Source of the DNA: Alphaproteobacteria bacterium
Lineage (GTDB): Bacteria > Pseudomonadota > Alphaproteobacteria > Rhodospirillales > WMHbin7
Reading direction: 5' to 3'
Length of the DNA: 64,000 nt
NCBI GenBank assembly: GCA_015231795.1
Contig: JADGAX010000001.1
Coordinates: 434,001 to 498,000, forward strand
Below, one piece after another: positions 45,085 through 54,419 of the stretch. A model generated the notes under the pieces. That model was not told the origin of the DNA. It ran no database searches and worked only from the letters and a program-made list of their open reading frames with translations. The stretch's first letter is position 1; the number at the start of each line of letters is the position of its first letter. A program made the translations under genes and the position numbers.

Positions 45085-46089
45085 CTACTTGGTGAAAACA
45101 CCGACGGCAGCAGGCTTGACCGCACGCAATTCCGCAGCACGGATCGTTTCGGCGTAGTTGGGAATCTGCTCTTTGTTGTTGGCCTTGGCGATCCAGCGCG
45201 ACACGCTGTCCATGGCTTCCAGGATTTCCTGGGGCAGGCTGACCGCCAATTGCATGCGCGGCCAGAGCTTGTCGATATAGATGGCGTCCAGGGCAAAGCG
45301 CTTGACCAAATAGGCCTTGGCCTCTTCGGGATTGGCGCGCACCCAATCCTCGGCCAGAATCAGTCCCTTCAGAAGTTTCTGAATGGCTTGCGACTGAGCG
45401 TCCAAATGTTCCTGGCGTCCCACGAGCAACAGATTGGCTTCGGTTCCGCGTTCCATCAGCTTGACGGCATTGTCGCCCAAAGCGTCCTCAATGGCCGAGA
45501 CATGGGGTTCCCAGACCAGCGCGGCATCGACCTCGCCCGAGATAGTTTTCTCGACGATTTGCTTGGGGGCCAAATTGACCGGCTCCACATCCTCAAGCGT
45601 CAATCCCTGCAAGGCTAGGAAAACGACCAGATTGTGCTCGGCGCTGGAAGTGGCGGGAAAGGCGATCTTCTTGCCCTTCAAATCGAAATGAGTGGTTATG
45701 CCGTGATCCTTGCGCCCGATGAAGCCCTTGTTCCAATAGCGGCAGATGCCAGCCAGGATGCGCAGATTCTTCTCGTCGAATGAGCGCTTGGCGACCACCA
45801 GTTCAGCCGCCGTGGCAATATCGACCTCGCCGGCATGCATCGCCTTGACGGCGGCATCGCCCGAGGGATAGCCCTTGATGTCCACATTCAAGCGAACTTG
45901 ATCGAAGAAGCCCTTGTCCTTGGCGATCCATTCCAAGGCCCCGACATCGCCTTCGTAGGCTCCCAGGCGGATCGTATGAACCGGACCCGGCATCAGGAAA
46001 TAGATGGCGGCACCTGCAAAGACAACCCCCAAGACCAATAGGGCGATCAGACTCCCGCTTCGGCTCTTTTGAGCCTTGATTACGTCCAT
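45085..46089 (-). CDS. NMT1/TauA-like substrate-binding protein, membrane-anchored
   Basis: 334 residues. An N-terminal hydrophobic helix (LIALLVLGVVFAGAAIYFL, ~14-32) with no clear cleavage site suggests anchoring in the inner membrane. The periplasmic domain is of the SsuA/TauA/ThiY type: TIRLGAYEGDVGALEWIAKDKGFF, AGEVDIATAAELVVAKR, KGKKIAFPATSSAEHN and SGEVDAALVWEPHVSAI. No permease or ATPase gene is near. It is followed after six bases by a histidine kinase, so I read it as a ligand-sensing partner of that kinase, not a transporter part. Confidence 0.82.
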   Translation of the reverse strand: MDVIKAQKSRSGSLIALLVLGVVFAGAAIYFLMPGPVHTIRLGAYEGDVGALEWIAKDKGFFDQVRLNVDIKGYPSGDAAVKAMHAGEVDIATAAELVVAKRSFDEKNLRILAGICRYWNKGFIGRKDHGITTHFDLKGKKIAFPATSSAEHNLVVFLALQGLTLEDVEPVNLAPKQIVEKTISGEVDAALVWEPHVSAIEDALGDNAVKLMERGTEANLLLVGRQEHLDAQSQAIQKLLKGLILAEDWVRANPEEAKAYLVKRFALDAIYIDKLWPRMQLAVSLPQEILEAMDSVSRWIAKANNKEQIPNYAETIRAAELRAVKPAAVGVFTK

Positions 46090-46360
46090 TGTCGCCGTCC
46101 TGTGACAAAAGGAGGAACAAATTAACCCATTCAGGCATGCGGCGCCTCTTATCGAAGCGTACGCGAATCCTAGCCAAACAGGACTTCACTTTCATCAAGA
46201 TTCTGCATACAGAGAGAATTCACAACGATTAATTACAGAAATTACTAGGGTATCAATTACTTGATTAAGGGGCTGACCAGTGAATTAAGGGGAAAATATT
46301 CAGAAACGATACTGCAAGGCGCGATATGAATGTCTGCGAATTACCATATTCGATTTACGG
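46090..46360. other. Intergenic region upstream of the SBP-kinase operon
   Basis: Around 270 AT-richer bases with no gene. ATTAAGGGG occurs twice in direct orientation (46264-46272 and 46284-46292), 20 bases apart, about two helical turns. This could be an activator site. Confidence 0.4.
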
Positions 46361-46834
46361 CTATCTGGTAAAAGCGATCTTGCCTTTGGGCAGCAAGTAA
46401 AGAACCAGGGCAGGTCCGCCGGTAACCGTGGGGTAATGGCCGGACCCTGGTGGATAGACCAGCCATCCGGCGTCGCAAGAATCAAAGCGCGCCGCCGGGG
46501 TTTGCGGCATCGTCATGACGATCTCTCCCAGCGGATGGGAATGATGGGGGCCGAAACCATGCGCCATCGACACCACATCGACGGAAAAATCATGCAATTC
46601 AGAGGACGGCTCGCTCACGCGGCCCCAACGCATATCGCCCCGCCCTTCCTTGCACATCCAACCCTCGGCGATGGCCTGGCGGCACAATGATTCAATGTCA
46701 GCGAAGGCCGCAGACGAGGCCGGGCATTTCTGATTCAGAAAGGTTTCCATGGCCTTGTCCAGCGGCATGTCGGCAATGGCCGCCGAAATGTCGGCCATAT
46801 GCGCATCAAAACGTTCACGCGTGGTCTGGATCAT
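46361..46834 (-). CDS. DUF4863-family protein (4-hydroxylaminobenzoate-lyase-like)
   Basis: 157 residues. Features: a helical N-terminal part, WGRVSEPSSELHDFSVDVVSM, the cupin-like metal candidates HGFGPHHSHPLGEI, and PAARFDSCDAGWLVYPPGSGHYPTV. I relate it to the DUF4863 family, which includes the PnbB-type lyases of nitrobenzoate degradation and occurs near benzoate genes; this is from memory of the family. It starts eight bases after the end of the PAS/GGDEF/EAL gene on the same strand. Its link to aromatic acid metabolism is inferred. Confidence 0.65.
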   Translation of the reverse strand: MIQTTRERFDAHMADISAAIADMPLDKAMETFLNQKCPASSAAFADIESLCRQAIAEGWMCKEGRGDMRWGRVSEPSSELHDFSVDVVSMAHGFGPHHSHPLGEIVMTMPQTPAARFDSCDAGWLVYPPGSGHYPTVTGGPALVLYLLPKGKIAFTR

Positions 46835-46841
46835 GGGGCGC

Positions 46842-49800
46842 CTACCATTTCGGATCGCGAGACATCAGGGACTGGGCGTCGGCCTCGGGGATCGGACGCG
46901 AGAAATAATAGCCTTGCGCATAATGGCAGCCAAGCTCTCTCAGCACCTCGTATTGCTCGACCGTCTCGACGCCTTCGGCGATGATCTGCATGCCAAGGTT
47001 GGTGCCCAGCGCAATGATGGCGCGCACGATTTCCATGTTCTCGCGCTTTTCGAACATGGTGGCCACGAACGAGCGGTCGACCTTCAGGTAATCGAAGGGG
47101 AAGCGGTGCAGATAGCTGAGGCTGGAATAACCGGTTCCGAAATCGTCGATCGACAGCGACACGCCCAACGCCTTCAGATTGGACAGCCATTCGGTCGCCA
47201 CCTCCGGATTGTCCATCAGCAGGCTTTCCGTGATCTCCAACTTGATGTGGAAGGGATTGAACGCGTTCTCCTCGATCAGGTCGGCGATGCGGTCGATCAA
47301 GCCCGGCTCTTTGAACTGGCGCGCCGAAATATTGATGCTCATCATCATTTGCTTGTCTTGGGCGCGCTCGGCGTTCCAGGCATGCATGCGGCGAGCCGAT
47401 TCTTCGATCACCCACCAGCCGATAGGCACGATCAGTCCGGTTTCCTCGGCCAGAGGGATGAAATCGCCCGGCGGCACAATGCCGCGCGTGGGATGGCGCC
47501 AGCGGATCAAAGCCTCGAACCCGGCGATGCGGCCTTCTTGCATGCCGACGATGGGTTGATAAAACATGACCAGTTCGTTGCGCTCGAAGGCGCGCCTGAG
47601 ATCGGACCCCAATTCAAGCTGCTTTGAGGAATGCACGCGCATTTCAGGGCTAAACAAGGCGATGCGGTCGCGCCCCACCGACTTGGCTTCGTACATCGCC
47701 AGATCGGCATCGATCAACATGTCTTCCGGGCGCTCATATCCTTCATGGACAAGGGCGATGCCCATGCTGGCCGTGGGATATATCTCTTGGCCAAGCAGGC
47801 TGACCGGCTTGCTCATGCTCTGGCGCAAGCGCTCAGCGATATCCAAGGCGCTGTCACGGCTTGCCACATCCTCGATCAGCAGGGCGAATTCGTCGCCGCC
47901 CAGTCGAGCGACCGTATCGGAAGCGCGCCTCGAATTGTCCAGACGCCTGGCGATGGACACAATCAGGCTGTCGCCCGCCGAATGTCCCAAACTGTCATTG
48001 ACGTATTTGAAATGGTCGAGATCGAGGAACATGACGGCGAACAAGCGGTTTGAATCGCGTTTCGATCTGGTCAGCGCCTGACCAAGGCGATCCATGAACA
48101 ACGCCCGGTTGGGCAGTCCGGTCAAGCCGTCATGGAAGGCGTCGTGCAGCAATTGCTGTTCGGTGCGCTTGCGCTCGGTAATGTCGGTTTGCGATCCCGC
48201 CATGCGCGCAGGCCGCCCCGACATCGGATCGGCCACCGAAGAACCGCGCAACAGCATCCAGCGGTAACGGCCGTCATTGTGGCGGATGCGGTATTCAACC
48301 TCGACATGGGTCGTCGCCCCCACCAGATGCGCATCGAGCGCCGCCTTCAACTCGTCGATATCGTCGGAATGCACGCGCGAGAACCAGTCGTCGACGCCGC
48401 CGCCGATCTCGTCTTCCCGGCATCCCAACATGTTCTTCCAGCGCTGGGAATAGTAAACCCGGTTGTTTTTGATGTCCCAGTCCCACAAGCCGTCGTTCGC
48501 ACCTTGCGCGGCCAGGGCATAGCGCTCCTCGCTTTGCTTGAGCGCCGCCTCGCGCCGCTTTAAGTCGGTGACGTCGGTATAGGTCAACAGCACCTTGCCG
48601 TCGCCCAAACGGCGCGCCGACACCTGAACGACGGCGCCGCTGGCCAGTTGCCGCTCGACCTTGGACAGGGCCAATTCGCCGCCCTGGGCGACCTGCCAAT
48701 CCGGATCATCCTCGCCGATGGCGTCGCCGCGCTCGCTCATGAAACGCATGATGGTGACGACATGCGTGCCGCTGGTGGTCAAACGTCCTGGCAGATTCAG
48801 CATCTTGCCGAACAGATCGTTGACGTCGAGCAGCCGCAGATCGAAATCGAAAATGGCGACCGCCTGGGTGATGTTGTCGAGCGTGGCTTCGAGAAGCGAC
48901 TGCTTTTCGACGGCCTCATGCTCGGCCAGCTTGCGCTCGGTGATGTCCTCGACCGTGCCTTCGTAATACAGCACCTTGCCGGCGGCGTCCCTGACGGCGC
49001 GGCTGTTCTCCGAAACCCACAAGGCGACGCCATCGCGGCGCAAGACCTGATACTCGAACCCCCTGACCTCGCCCGCCTCGCTCATCAGCGAAAGATAGCG
49101 GTCGCGGTCATTCGAGTTCAGATAGATCTGACAGGAAATATCGACCACATTGCTCATCAGCTCTTCGACGCTGGCATAGCCGTACAGCTTGGCCAAGGAC
49201 GGGCTGGCTTCGATATAGCGTCCGTCCGGCGTCGATTGGAAAATGCCCTCGGCGGCTTGTTCGAAGATGGAGCGGTAGCGTCTTTCGCTGTGGCGCAAGG
49301 CCTCCTCGGCAGCCTTGCGGTCGGAAACATCGCGCAGCACCACGGTATACAGCTTGCGGCCGGGCAGATGCAGTTCGCTGATAGACGCCTCAAGCGGAAC
49401 TTCGCTTGCGTCCTTGCGCCGTCCCTCCACCTCGAATGTCTCTTGCTCGACCAGATCCTCAAGGCATTCGCTTTCCTTCACGCAGCCCGCTTGGCAATGC
49501 ATGAAAAGATTGGGCATCAGCAAGGCCGCCCTTTGCCCCAGCACTTCGTGCGCCGAATAGCCGAAGACGCGCTCGGCGGCAGGATTGAAGGACTCAACCA
49601 AGCCATCGCCGTCGATGGTCAGAATGCCGTCGGCCACGGTGTAAAGAATGCCGTGCAGCCGGTCTTCGCGGGCCTTCAAAGCGCTCGTGGTCTGGCGCAG
49701 TTCCTCTGTTCGCTCGGCTACGCGTTGTTCAAGCGTGGCGTTGGCGGCTTCCAGCGCCGCCTGGGCGCGCTTAAGTTCGGTGACGTCGCCCACCGATCCG

Positions 49801-51374
49801 ACCAGACGGACGGCGCGTCCCATCTTGTTGCGCTGACAGACAGAGCGCTCGCGTATCCAGATGATCTCGCCATTCATCGAGGAAATGCGGTATTCGGCAT
49901 CCATCGACGGCGTGTGGCCCTTGAAATGCCCCGTCGCGGCCTGCCGGTAGCGGGGCATGTCTTCGGGTAGAATGCGCGACAGCCAGTCCTTGGCCGTGCG
50001 CAAACCATGCGACGGAATGCCGAAAATCGCCTCGATGCGCGGCGAAACGAACAGCATGCCGCTTTCAAGATCAAGGTCGTAAATGCCTTCCCGCGAGGCT
50101 TCCATGGCCAGGGCGTAACGTTCCTGGCTGCTTTTAAGATCGTTGGTGCGCTGAGCCAGATGCTCCCTGGCCTCGCGCTCGGTGGAAATGTCGTACAGTG
50201 TCGACAGAACGGCTTCCGTCTTGGCGAAGGTGACCAGCCGGGACGAAGCCCTGGCCCAGAAAGCGCGACCATGATCCCCGACCAGACTGACGTCGAAGCC
50301 GTTGACCTCGCCGTCGCGCTTCAGTCTGTTGGTCAGCTCGCGCCGTTGCGCCTTGTCGGTGTAGATGTCGGTGACGGGGCGGCCCAGAAGTTTCGCGGGC
50401 GGCATGCCGATGACACGGCCCATCATGGGATTGGCGTGCATGATGACGCCGTCGCTTAAGCGGGTGACCAGCACCGCGATCGGCATTCCCTCGACGATTT
50501 CCTTCAGCGTGACGCCTTCGGCCGCTTCTTCCAACTCGCGCTTGCGCCTTTGAGAGAAATCGCGAAAGGAGGCGAACACGAATTCGTGTTCGCCATGGCT
50601 GACATATGCCGCGCTGATCTCGGCGGCAAAGGTCTTGCCATCCTTGCGCCGATACAGCGCTTCGAAATTGCTGTGTAGTTTTGATTCGCGCATGTGGCGC
50701 CACAAGCCTGGCCACTTTGCTCCGATCAGATGCAGATCGATGTCGAAAATGCAGAGCTTCAGCAATTCCCGACTTGAATAGCCCAGAAGCGCGCAGGCGG
50801 CTTTGTTGACCGACAAGATCGCGCCATCTGGGCCAATCTTCAGCATGCCGTCGCTGGTTTCATCGAAGGACAATTTCGACAATTCCAGCGCCGCCTCGAG
50901 CGCTAGGCTTTCATTGGTGTCTTGAACCAGAATGATGAAAACGATTCCGTCATGGTCCTGATAGGAAGCGACCAGACATTCCACATCGAGAAGATCGCCG
51001 CCGGAACGGCGCATCTTCTTGGCGATGGCATAGCTGCCGTCGCCTTTGCTCTTCAAGGTGTGGAACAGGGCGGCTTCGCGCGGCTGGTCGGCGTCTGCGG
51101 TCAGGTCGAAGTAGGAAGGAAGCGTTTCCTCAGGCCCCCGAAGATCGAGCATCTGGCGCAAACGATCATTAATGGCAAGCAAATCGCCTGCCTCGCCGAC
51201 CAGGGCGACGCCCAAAGTCGGCAGGCCCGAATAACGGCCCAATACAGCCTCGCGGCTGCCGTTTTCCGGCTTCCCCACGCAACCTCTCGCAAACAGAGGA
51301 ACGGCCCCTGACGCTCCCCCCACCTCCGCTTCCCCAAGCGGATAAGAGCGAGCGACGACTTTGTCTTGCGGCAT
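46842..51374 (-). CDS. Giant multi-PAS GGDEF-EAL c-di-GMP enzyme
   Basis: About 1510 residues from ATG 51374 (a GTG at 51398 is possible). No membrane segment was seen, so it is probably cytosolic. At least six PAS/PAC modules in series (for example HANPMMGRVIG, IDGDGLVESFNPAAERVFGY, FEQAAEGIFQSTPDGRY, GLWDWDIKNNRVYYSQRWKNM) fill residues ~30-1080. GGDEF follows (RLGGDEFALL, with inhibition site RASD), then EAL (FEALIRWRHPTRG, DDFGTGYSSLSYL). Both catalytic motifs look intact, so it may make and break c-di-GMP. It is the largest gene in the window. Confidence 0.92.
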   Translation of the reverse strand: MPQDKVVARSYPLGEAEVGGASGAVPLFARGCVGKPENGSREAVLGRYSGLPTLGVALVGEAGDLLAINDRLRQMLDLRGPEETLPSYFDLTADADQPREAALFHTLKSKGDGSYAIAKKMRRSGGDLLDVECLVASYQDHDGIVFIILVQDTNESLALEAALELSKLSFDETSDGMLKIGPDGAILSVNKAACALLGYSSRELLKLCIFDIDLHLIGAKWPGLWRHMRESKLHSNFEALYRRKDGKTFAAEISAAYVSHGEHEFVFASFRDFSQRRKRELEEAAEGVTLKEIVEGMPIAVLVTRLSDGVIMHANPMMGRVIGMPPAKLLGRPVTDIYTDKAQRRELTNRLKRDGEVNGFDVSLVGDHGRAFWARASSRLVTFAKTEAVLSTLYDISTEREAREHLAQRTNDLKSSQERYALAMEASREGIYDLDLESGMLFVSPRIEAIFGIPSHGLRTAKDWLSRILPEDMPRYRQAATGHFKGHTPSMDAEYRISSMNGEIIWIRERSVCQRNKMGRAVRLVGSVGDVTELKRAQAALEAANATLEQRVAERTEELRQTTSALKAREDRLHGILYTVADGILTIDGDGLVESFNPAAERVFGYSAHEVLGQRAALLMPNLFMHCQAGCVKESECLEDLVEQETFEVEGRRKDASEVPLEASISELHLPGRKLYTVVLRDVSDRKAAEEALRHSERRYRSIFEQAAEGIFQSTPDGRYIEASPSLAKLYGYASVEELMSNVVDISCQIYLNSNDRDRYLSLMSEAGEVRGFEYQVLRRDGVALWVSENSRAVRDAAGKVLYYEGTVEDITERKLAEHEAVEKQSLLEATLDNITQAVAIFDFDLRLLDVNDLFGKMLNLPGRLTTSGTHVVTIMRFMSERGDAIGEDDPDWQVAQGGELALSKVERQLASGAVVQVSARRLGDGKVLLTYTDVTDLKRREAALKQSEERYALAAQGANDGLWDWDIKNNRVYYSQRWKNMLGCREDEIGGGVDDWFSRVHSDDIDELKAALDAHLVGATTHVEVEYRIRHNDGRYRWMLLRGSSVADPMSGRPARMAGSQTDITERKRTEQQLLHDAFHDGLTGLPNRALFMDRLGQALTRSKRDSNRLFAVMFLDLDHFKYVNDSLGHSAGDSLIVSIARRLDNSRRASDTVARLGGDEFALLIEDVASRDSALDIAERLRQSMSKPVSLLGQEIYPTASMGIALVHEGYERPEDMLIDADLAMYEAKSVGRDRIALFSPEMRVHSSKQLELGSDLRRAFERNELVMFYQPIVGMQEGRIAGFEALIRWRHPTRGIVPPGDFIPLAEETGLIVPIGWWVIEESARRMHAWNAERAQDKQMMMSINISARQFKEPGLIDRIADLIEENAFNPFHIKLEITESLLMDNPEVATEWLSNLKALGVSLSIDDFGTGYSSLSYLHRFPFDYLKVDRSFVATMFEKRENMEIVRAIIALGTNLGMQIIAEGVETVEQYEVLRELGCHYAQGYYFSRPIPEADAQSLMSRDPKW

Positions 51375-51431
51375 TCTACATGACCTTATGTGTCGCACCA
51401 GCGATAAATGTGCGCCGATACTTTACTTATT

Positions 51432-52721
51432 CTAGCATTGGGGCGTTTTGTAAAAACCGTAACCGTTCTTGCCTTTCTGCTTGATGGCGTACATGGCCGC
51501 GTCGGCGGCGATCAGAAGCTTGTCGCTGTCGGTCGCATCGTCGGGATAAAGCGCTATTCCCACGCTGGCGGAAACGCTGGCTTCGCATTCCTTGAGTTTG
51601 AAGGGCTTCGACAAGGTTTCGACAACCTTTTCGGCGACGATCCTGGCATCTTGCGATTTAATGACGCCCGACAAGATCAGGGTGAATTCGTCGCCAGCCA
51701 GACGGGCCACGGTATCGGAAGCGCGCACCAACGCCTGAAGGCGCTGTGCGGCTTCTATCAGAAGCTGATCGCCTGCCGCATGGCCATAACAGTCGTTGAC
51801 CTCTTTGAAGCCATCCAGATCGACGAACAGAAGGGCGGCCTTCTGCGTGGCGCGATCCGCCTGCGCCAGGGCATGCAGCAAGCGGTCGGTGAAGAGATAG
51901 CGGTTGGGAAGACCGGTCAGCGTGTCATGCGTGGCTTGAAGACGCAGCTGGTTCTCGATCTCTTTGCGGAAAGTGATGTCGGTGAAGGTGGCGACGTAAT
52001 TGGTCAAGCGCCCGGCGGCATCTTGCACGGCGTCGATGCGCAGCCATTCCGGATAGATGTTGCCGGTCTTGCGGCGGTTCCATATCTCGCCTTCCCAATG
52101 CCCAACGCTGCGCAGCCGATCCCACATTTCGTCGTAGAAATTATCGTCCTGCACGCCCGACTTCAGAATGCCCGACGTTTGTCCGATGATTTCATCGTTC
52201 TCGTAGCCGGTGATTCTGGTGAAGGCAGGATTGATCCTGACGATCACGCCGTTGGAATCGGTGACGAAAATTCCGGTATCGACGTTCTTGAACACCGCCT
52301 CGGCAAGCCGCATCGCTTCTTCGATGCGTTGACGCTCGATGGCGTAGCGAATGGCGCGGCGCAACACATCGCCGTCGGAACGGCCCTTGACCAGATAATC
52401 CTGGGCGCCCTGCTTGACCGCCTCAAGCGCCAGTTCCTCGTCGTCCAGGCCCGACAGAACCACCACCGCCGCCTTAGGGGGGGCAGATTCCAAAATCTTT
52501 TTAACCGTTTCCAGGCCGAAAGAATCAGGGAGGGACAGATCGAGCAAGATGACGTCGGGCGAGACTTCCGCCAACAATTCAACCGCTTCCGCCAGCGAAG
52601 GCGCATGGGCAATATCAAATTTTCCCGGGCCGGACTCGGCCAGCGAATAGCGGATCAGCGCCGCATCGCCAGGATTGTCTTCAACCACCAAAACGCGAAT
52701 TTCGCCCACCCATTCCCCCAA
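51432..52721 (-). CDS. Response regulator with PAS and GGDEF output
   Basis: 429 residues: receiver (~7-125; VLVVEDNPGDAALIRYSL, phosphoacceptor D61 in ILLDLSLPD, conserved K in GAQDYLVKG), PAS (~140-255) and GGDEF (~265-425). The cyclase motif is AGDEF, a variant that remains active in several enzymes, and RASD precedes it as the inhibition site. The VEDNPGDA receiver is the type usually paired with 'SHDLxEPLR' kinases, such as the two in this block. Its likely partner is the CBS-domain kinase encoded upstream. Confidence 0.9.
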   Translation of the reverse strand: MGEWVGEIRVLVVEDNPGDAALIRYSLAESGPGKFDIAHAPSLAEAVELLAEVSPDVILLDLSLPDSFGLETVKKILESAPPKAAVVVLSGLDDEELALEAVKQGAQDYLVKGRSDGDVLRRAIRYAIERQRIEEAMRLAEAVFKNVDTGIFVTDSNGVIVRINPAFTRITGYENDEIIGQTSGILKSGVQDDNFYDEMWDRLRSVGHWEGEIWNRRKTGNIYPEWLRIDAVQDAAGRLTNYVATFTDITFRKEIENQLRLQATHDTLTGLPNRYLFTDRLLHALAQADRATQKAALLFVDLDGFKEVNDCYGHAAGDQLLIEAAQRLQALVRASDTVARLAGDEFTLILSGVIKSQDARIVAEKVVETLSKPFKLKECEASVSASVGIALYPDDATDSDKLLIAADAAMYAIKQKGKNGYGFYKTPQC

Positions 52722-52826
52722 TGAATATTCACGCTGCTGCGTCTTCGTTTATATTGGCCCTTGGACAAAATAATCCAAGACTGGCTCTGCCGCTTTACAC
52801 TGGCGTACAGCCATTAACATTCAGGG

Positions 52827-54392
52827 TCAAGATGAACTAACAGAAGCAGACTGTGCTTCCGCATCGGAAAGTGTAAATCGCACCACCGAACCTTGTCCGG
52901 GTTGCGATTCAAGCCAGATACGCCCGCCATGGCGCTCGACGATCCGCCTAGCCAGGGCAAGACCGACCCCGGCGCCCGCCCCCTCCCCCTCGGCCTGGAA
53001 CAGCCTGAACAACCGCTCGGCCTGACTGGGATCAAGCCCTCGCCCTTTGTCGACGATGCTGACGATCCATCGGTTGCTCTGGCGCTCGGCCATGATCTGG
53101 ATCAAGGGCGCACGCTCGGGCGACCGGAAACGAAGGGCGTTATTGACGATCACCTGAAGCAGCAGCTTTAACTGAACCGGATCGCCCTTGACCCTGGGTA
53201 GGGCGGGAGAAAGATCGACCTTGGCCTGCACATCTTGAAGCGCTTGGCTTTCTTCCTTCGCGACCTGGGAAGCCAGGGACAGCAGATCGATGGACTGCAA
53301 GGAATTGGGGGCATGTCCCAACTGAGCGAACCGCGAAATGCCGTTCAGCATCGCCTGCAGCGTTGTGAACTGATCCCTGGCGCAGGCCAATGCTTGGGGG
53401 TCAGGATGTTCCAAACATTCGGCCATCCTATCCAGCGGCGACTTGAAGCCATGGATGACGGCATGGACGAATTCCTCCAACTCTTCGTTGGTGCGATTCA
53501 ATTCGTCCAGGGCGCCGCGCAGGCGATTCTGGGTTTGGTTCAGCGCGCGCGAGCGTTCGGCCAGCATATCCTCGACATAGCGCATGATCGAGAATTCGAC
53601 GCTGGCCAGAATGTCGGCATAGGAGAGCAGGCCTATCGGCGTTCCTTCGCCGTCTGTGACGCCCAGGTGCCGGATTCCCTTGCGCTCCATGGTTTCGCGG
53701 GCTTCCAGCACGCTGACCGACTGCGGAACAGAAATGATCGGCGAGGTCGACACGTCAGCCACCTTCAACCCGCCCCGGCGACTGGCCACGGCTTTCAACA
53801 GATCGCGCTCGGTCACGATGCCGCGCCGTCCATCGCCGAAGATGACGACGGCGCAATCCGTTCCATGATTGTGCAGCCGGACGGCAGCCTGCGACAGACT
53901 GGACGAAGCCTGCAGGATCAGCGTGGGGCGGCGAACCGCCGTGCTGACCGAACGCATCGACAGGAAATGCCGCACATCTTGCTGGCGCACGACGTCGCTT
54001 TGGCTGACCACGCCGACCAGTAGATCCTTGTCATCCACCACCACGTAATGGCGCAGCCCCTCGTCGCGAAAGCGCAAGGTGGCCGCCTCGATGGTCACGC
54101 TTTGATTGATCGTGCGAACGGGCTTGCTCATGACGTCGCCAACCGGCTGATCCAGGGCGGCGGTGTCGTCGGGATTGACCAGCAGCGCGTCGTGTTCGGT
54201 CCAGATGCCTTCAGGGCGTCCGCGATCCAGCACCACGATCGAGCTGCAACGGGTCGTCACCATCTGATTGGCCGCTTCGGAAACGGTCATCGATGGCCCG
54301 CAGGTCAAAATATTGCGCCGCATGATCTGGGACAGATTCTGCGCCTGTCCCTTCAGCAACTGATCCAAAGCGTCGTGCGTGGTGTCGATCAT
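52827..54392 (-). CDS. Four-CBS-domain histidine kinase
   Basis: 521 residues. Two CBS pairs (~20-140 and ~150-270; SEAANQMVTTRCSSIVVLDRG, FRDEGLRHYVVVDD, HNHGTDCAVVIFGDGRRG, MERKGIRHLGVTDGEGTPIG), a coiled-coil (~275-310), then HisKA with H314 in FVHAVIHGFKSPLDRM and an HATPase domain (NNALRFRSPERAP, DKGRGLDPSQ, AGVGLALARRIVERHGGRIWLE). The residue after the phosphoacceptor His is Gly, not the usual Asp/Glu. There is no membrane segment; CBS domains suggest adenylate or cyclic-nucleotide sensing. Confidence 0.9.
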   Translation of the reverse strand: MIDTTHDALDQLLKGQAQNLSQIMRRNILTCGPSMTVSEAANQMVTTRCSSIVVLDRGRPEGIWTEHDALLVNPDDTAALDQPVGDVMSKPVRTINQSVTIEAATLRFRDEGLRHYVVVDDKDLLVGVVSQSDVVRQQDVRHFLSMRSVSTAVRRPTLILQASSSLSQAAVRLHNHGTDCAVVIFGDGRRGIVTERDLLKAVASRRGGLKVADVSTSPIISVPQSVSVLEARETMERKGIRHLGVTDGEGTPIGLLSYADILASVEFSIMRYVEDMLAERSRALNQTQNRLRGALDELNRTNEELEEFVHAVIHGFKSPLDRMAECLEHPDPQALACARDQFTTLQAMLNGISRFAQLGHAPNSLQSIDLLSLASQVAKEESQALQDVQAKVDLSPALPRVKGDPVQLKLLLQVIVNNALRFRSPERAPLIQIMAERQSNRWIVSIVDKGRGLDPSQAERLFRLFQAEGEGAGAGVGLALARRIVERHGGRIWLESQPGQGSVVRFTLSDAEAQSASVSSS

Positions 54393-54419
54393 TTATTCAA
54401 GCCAAATTTTTCATCGCGA

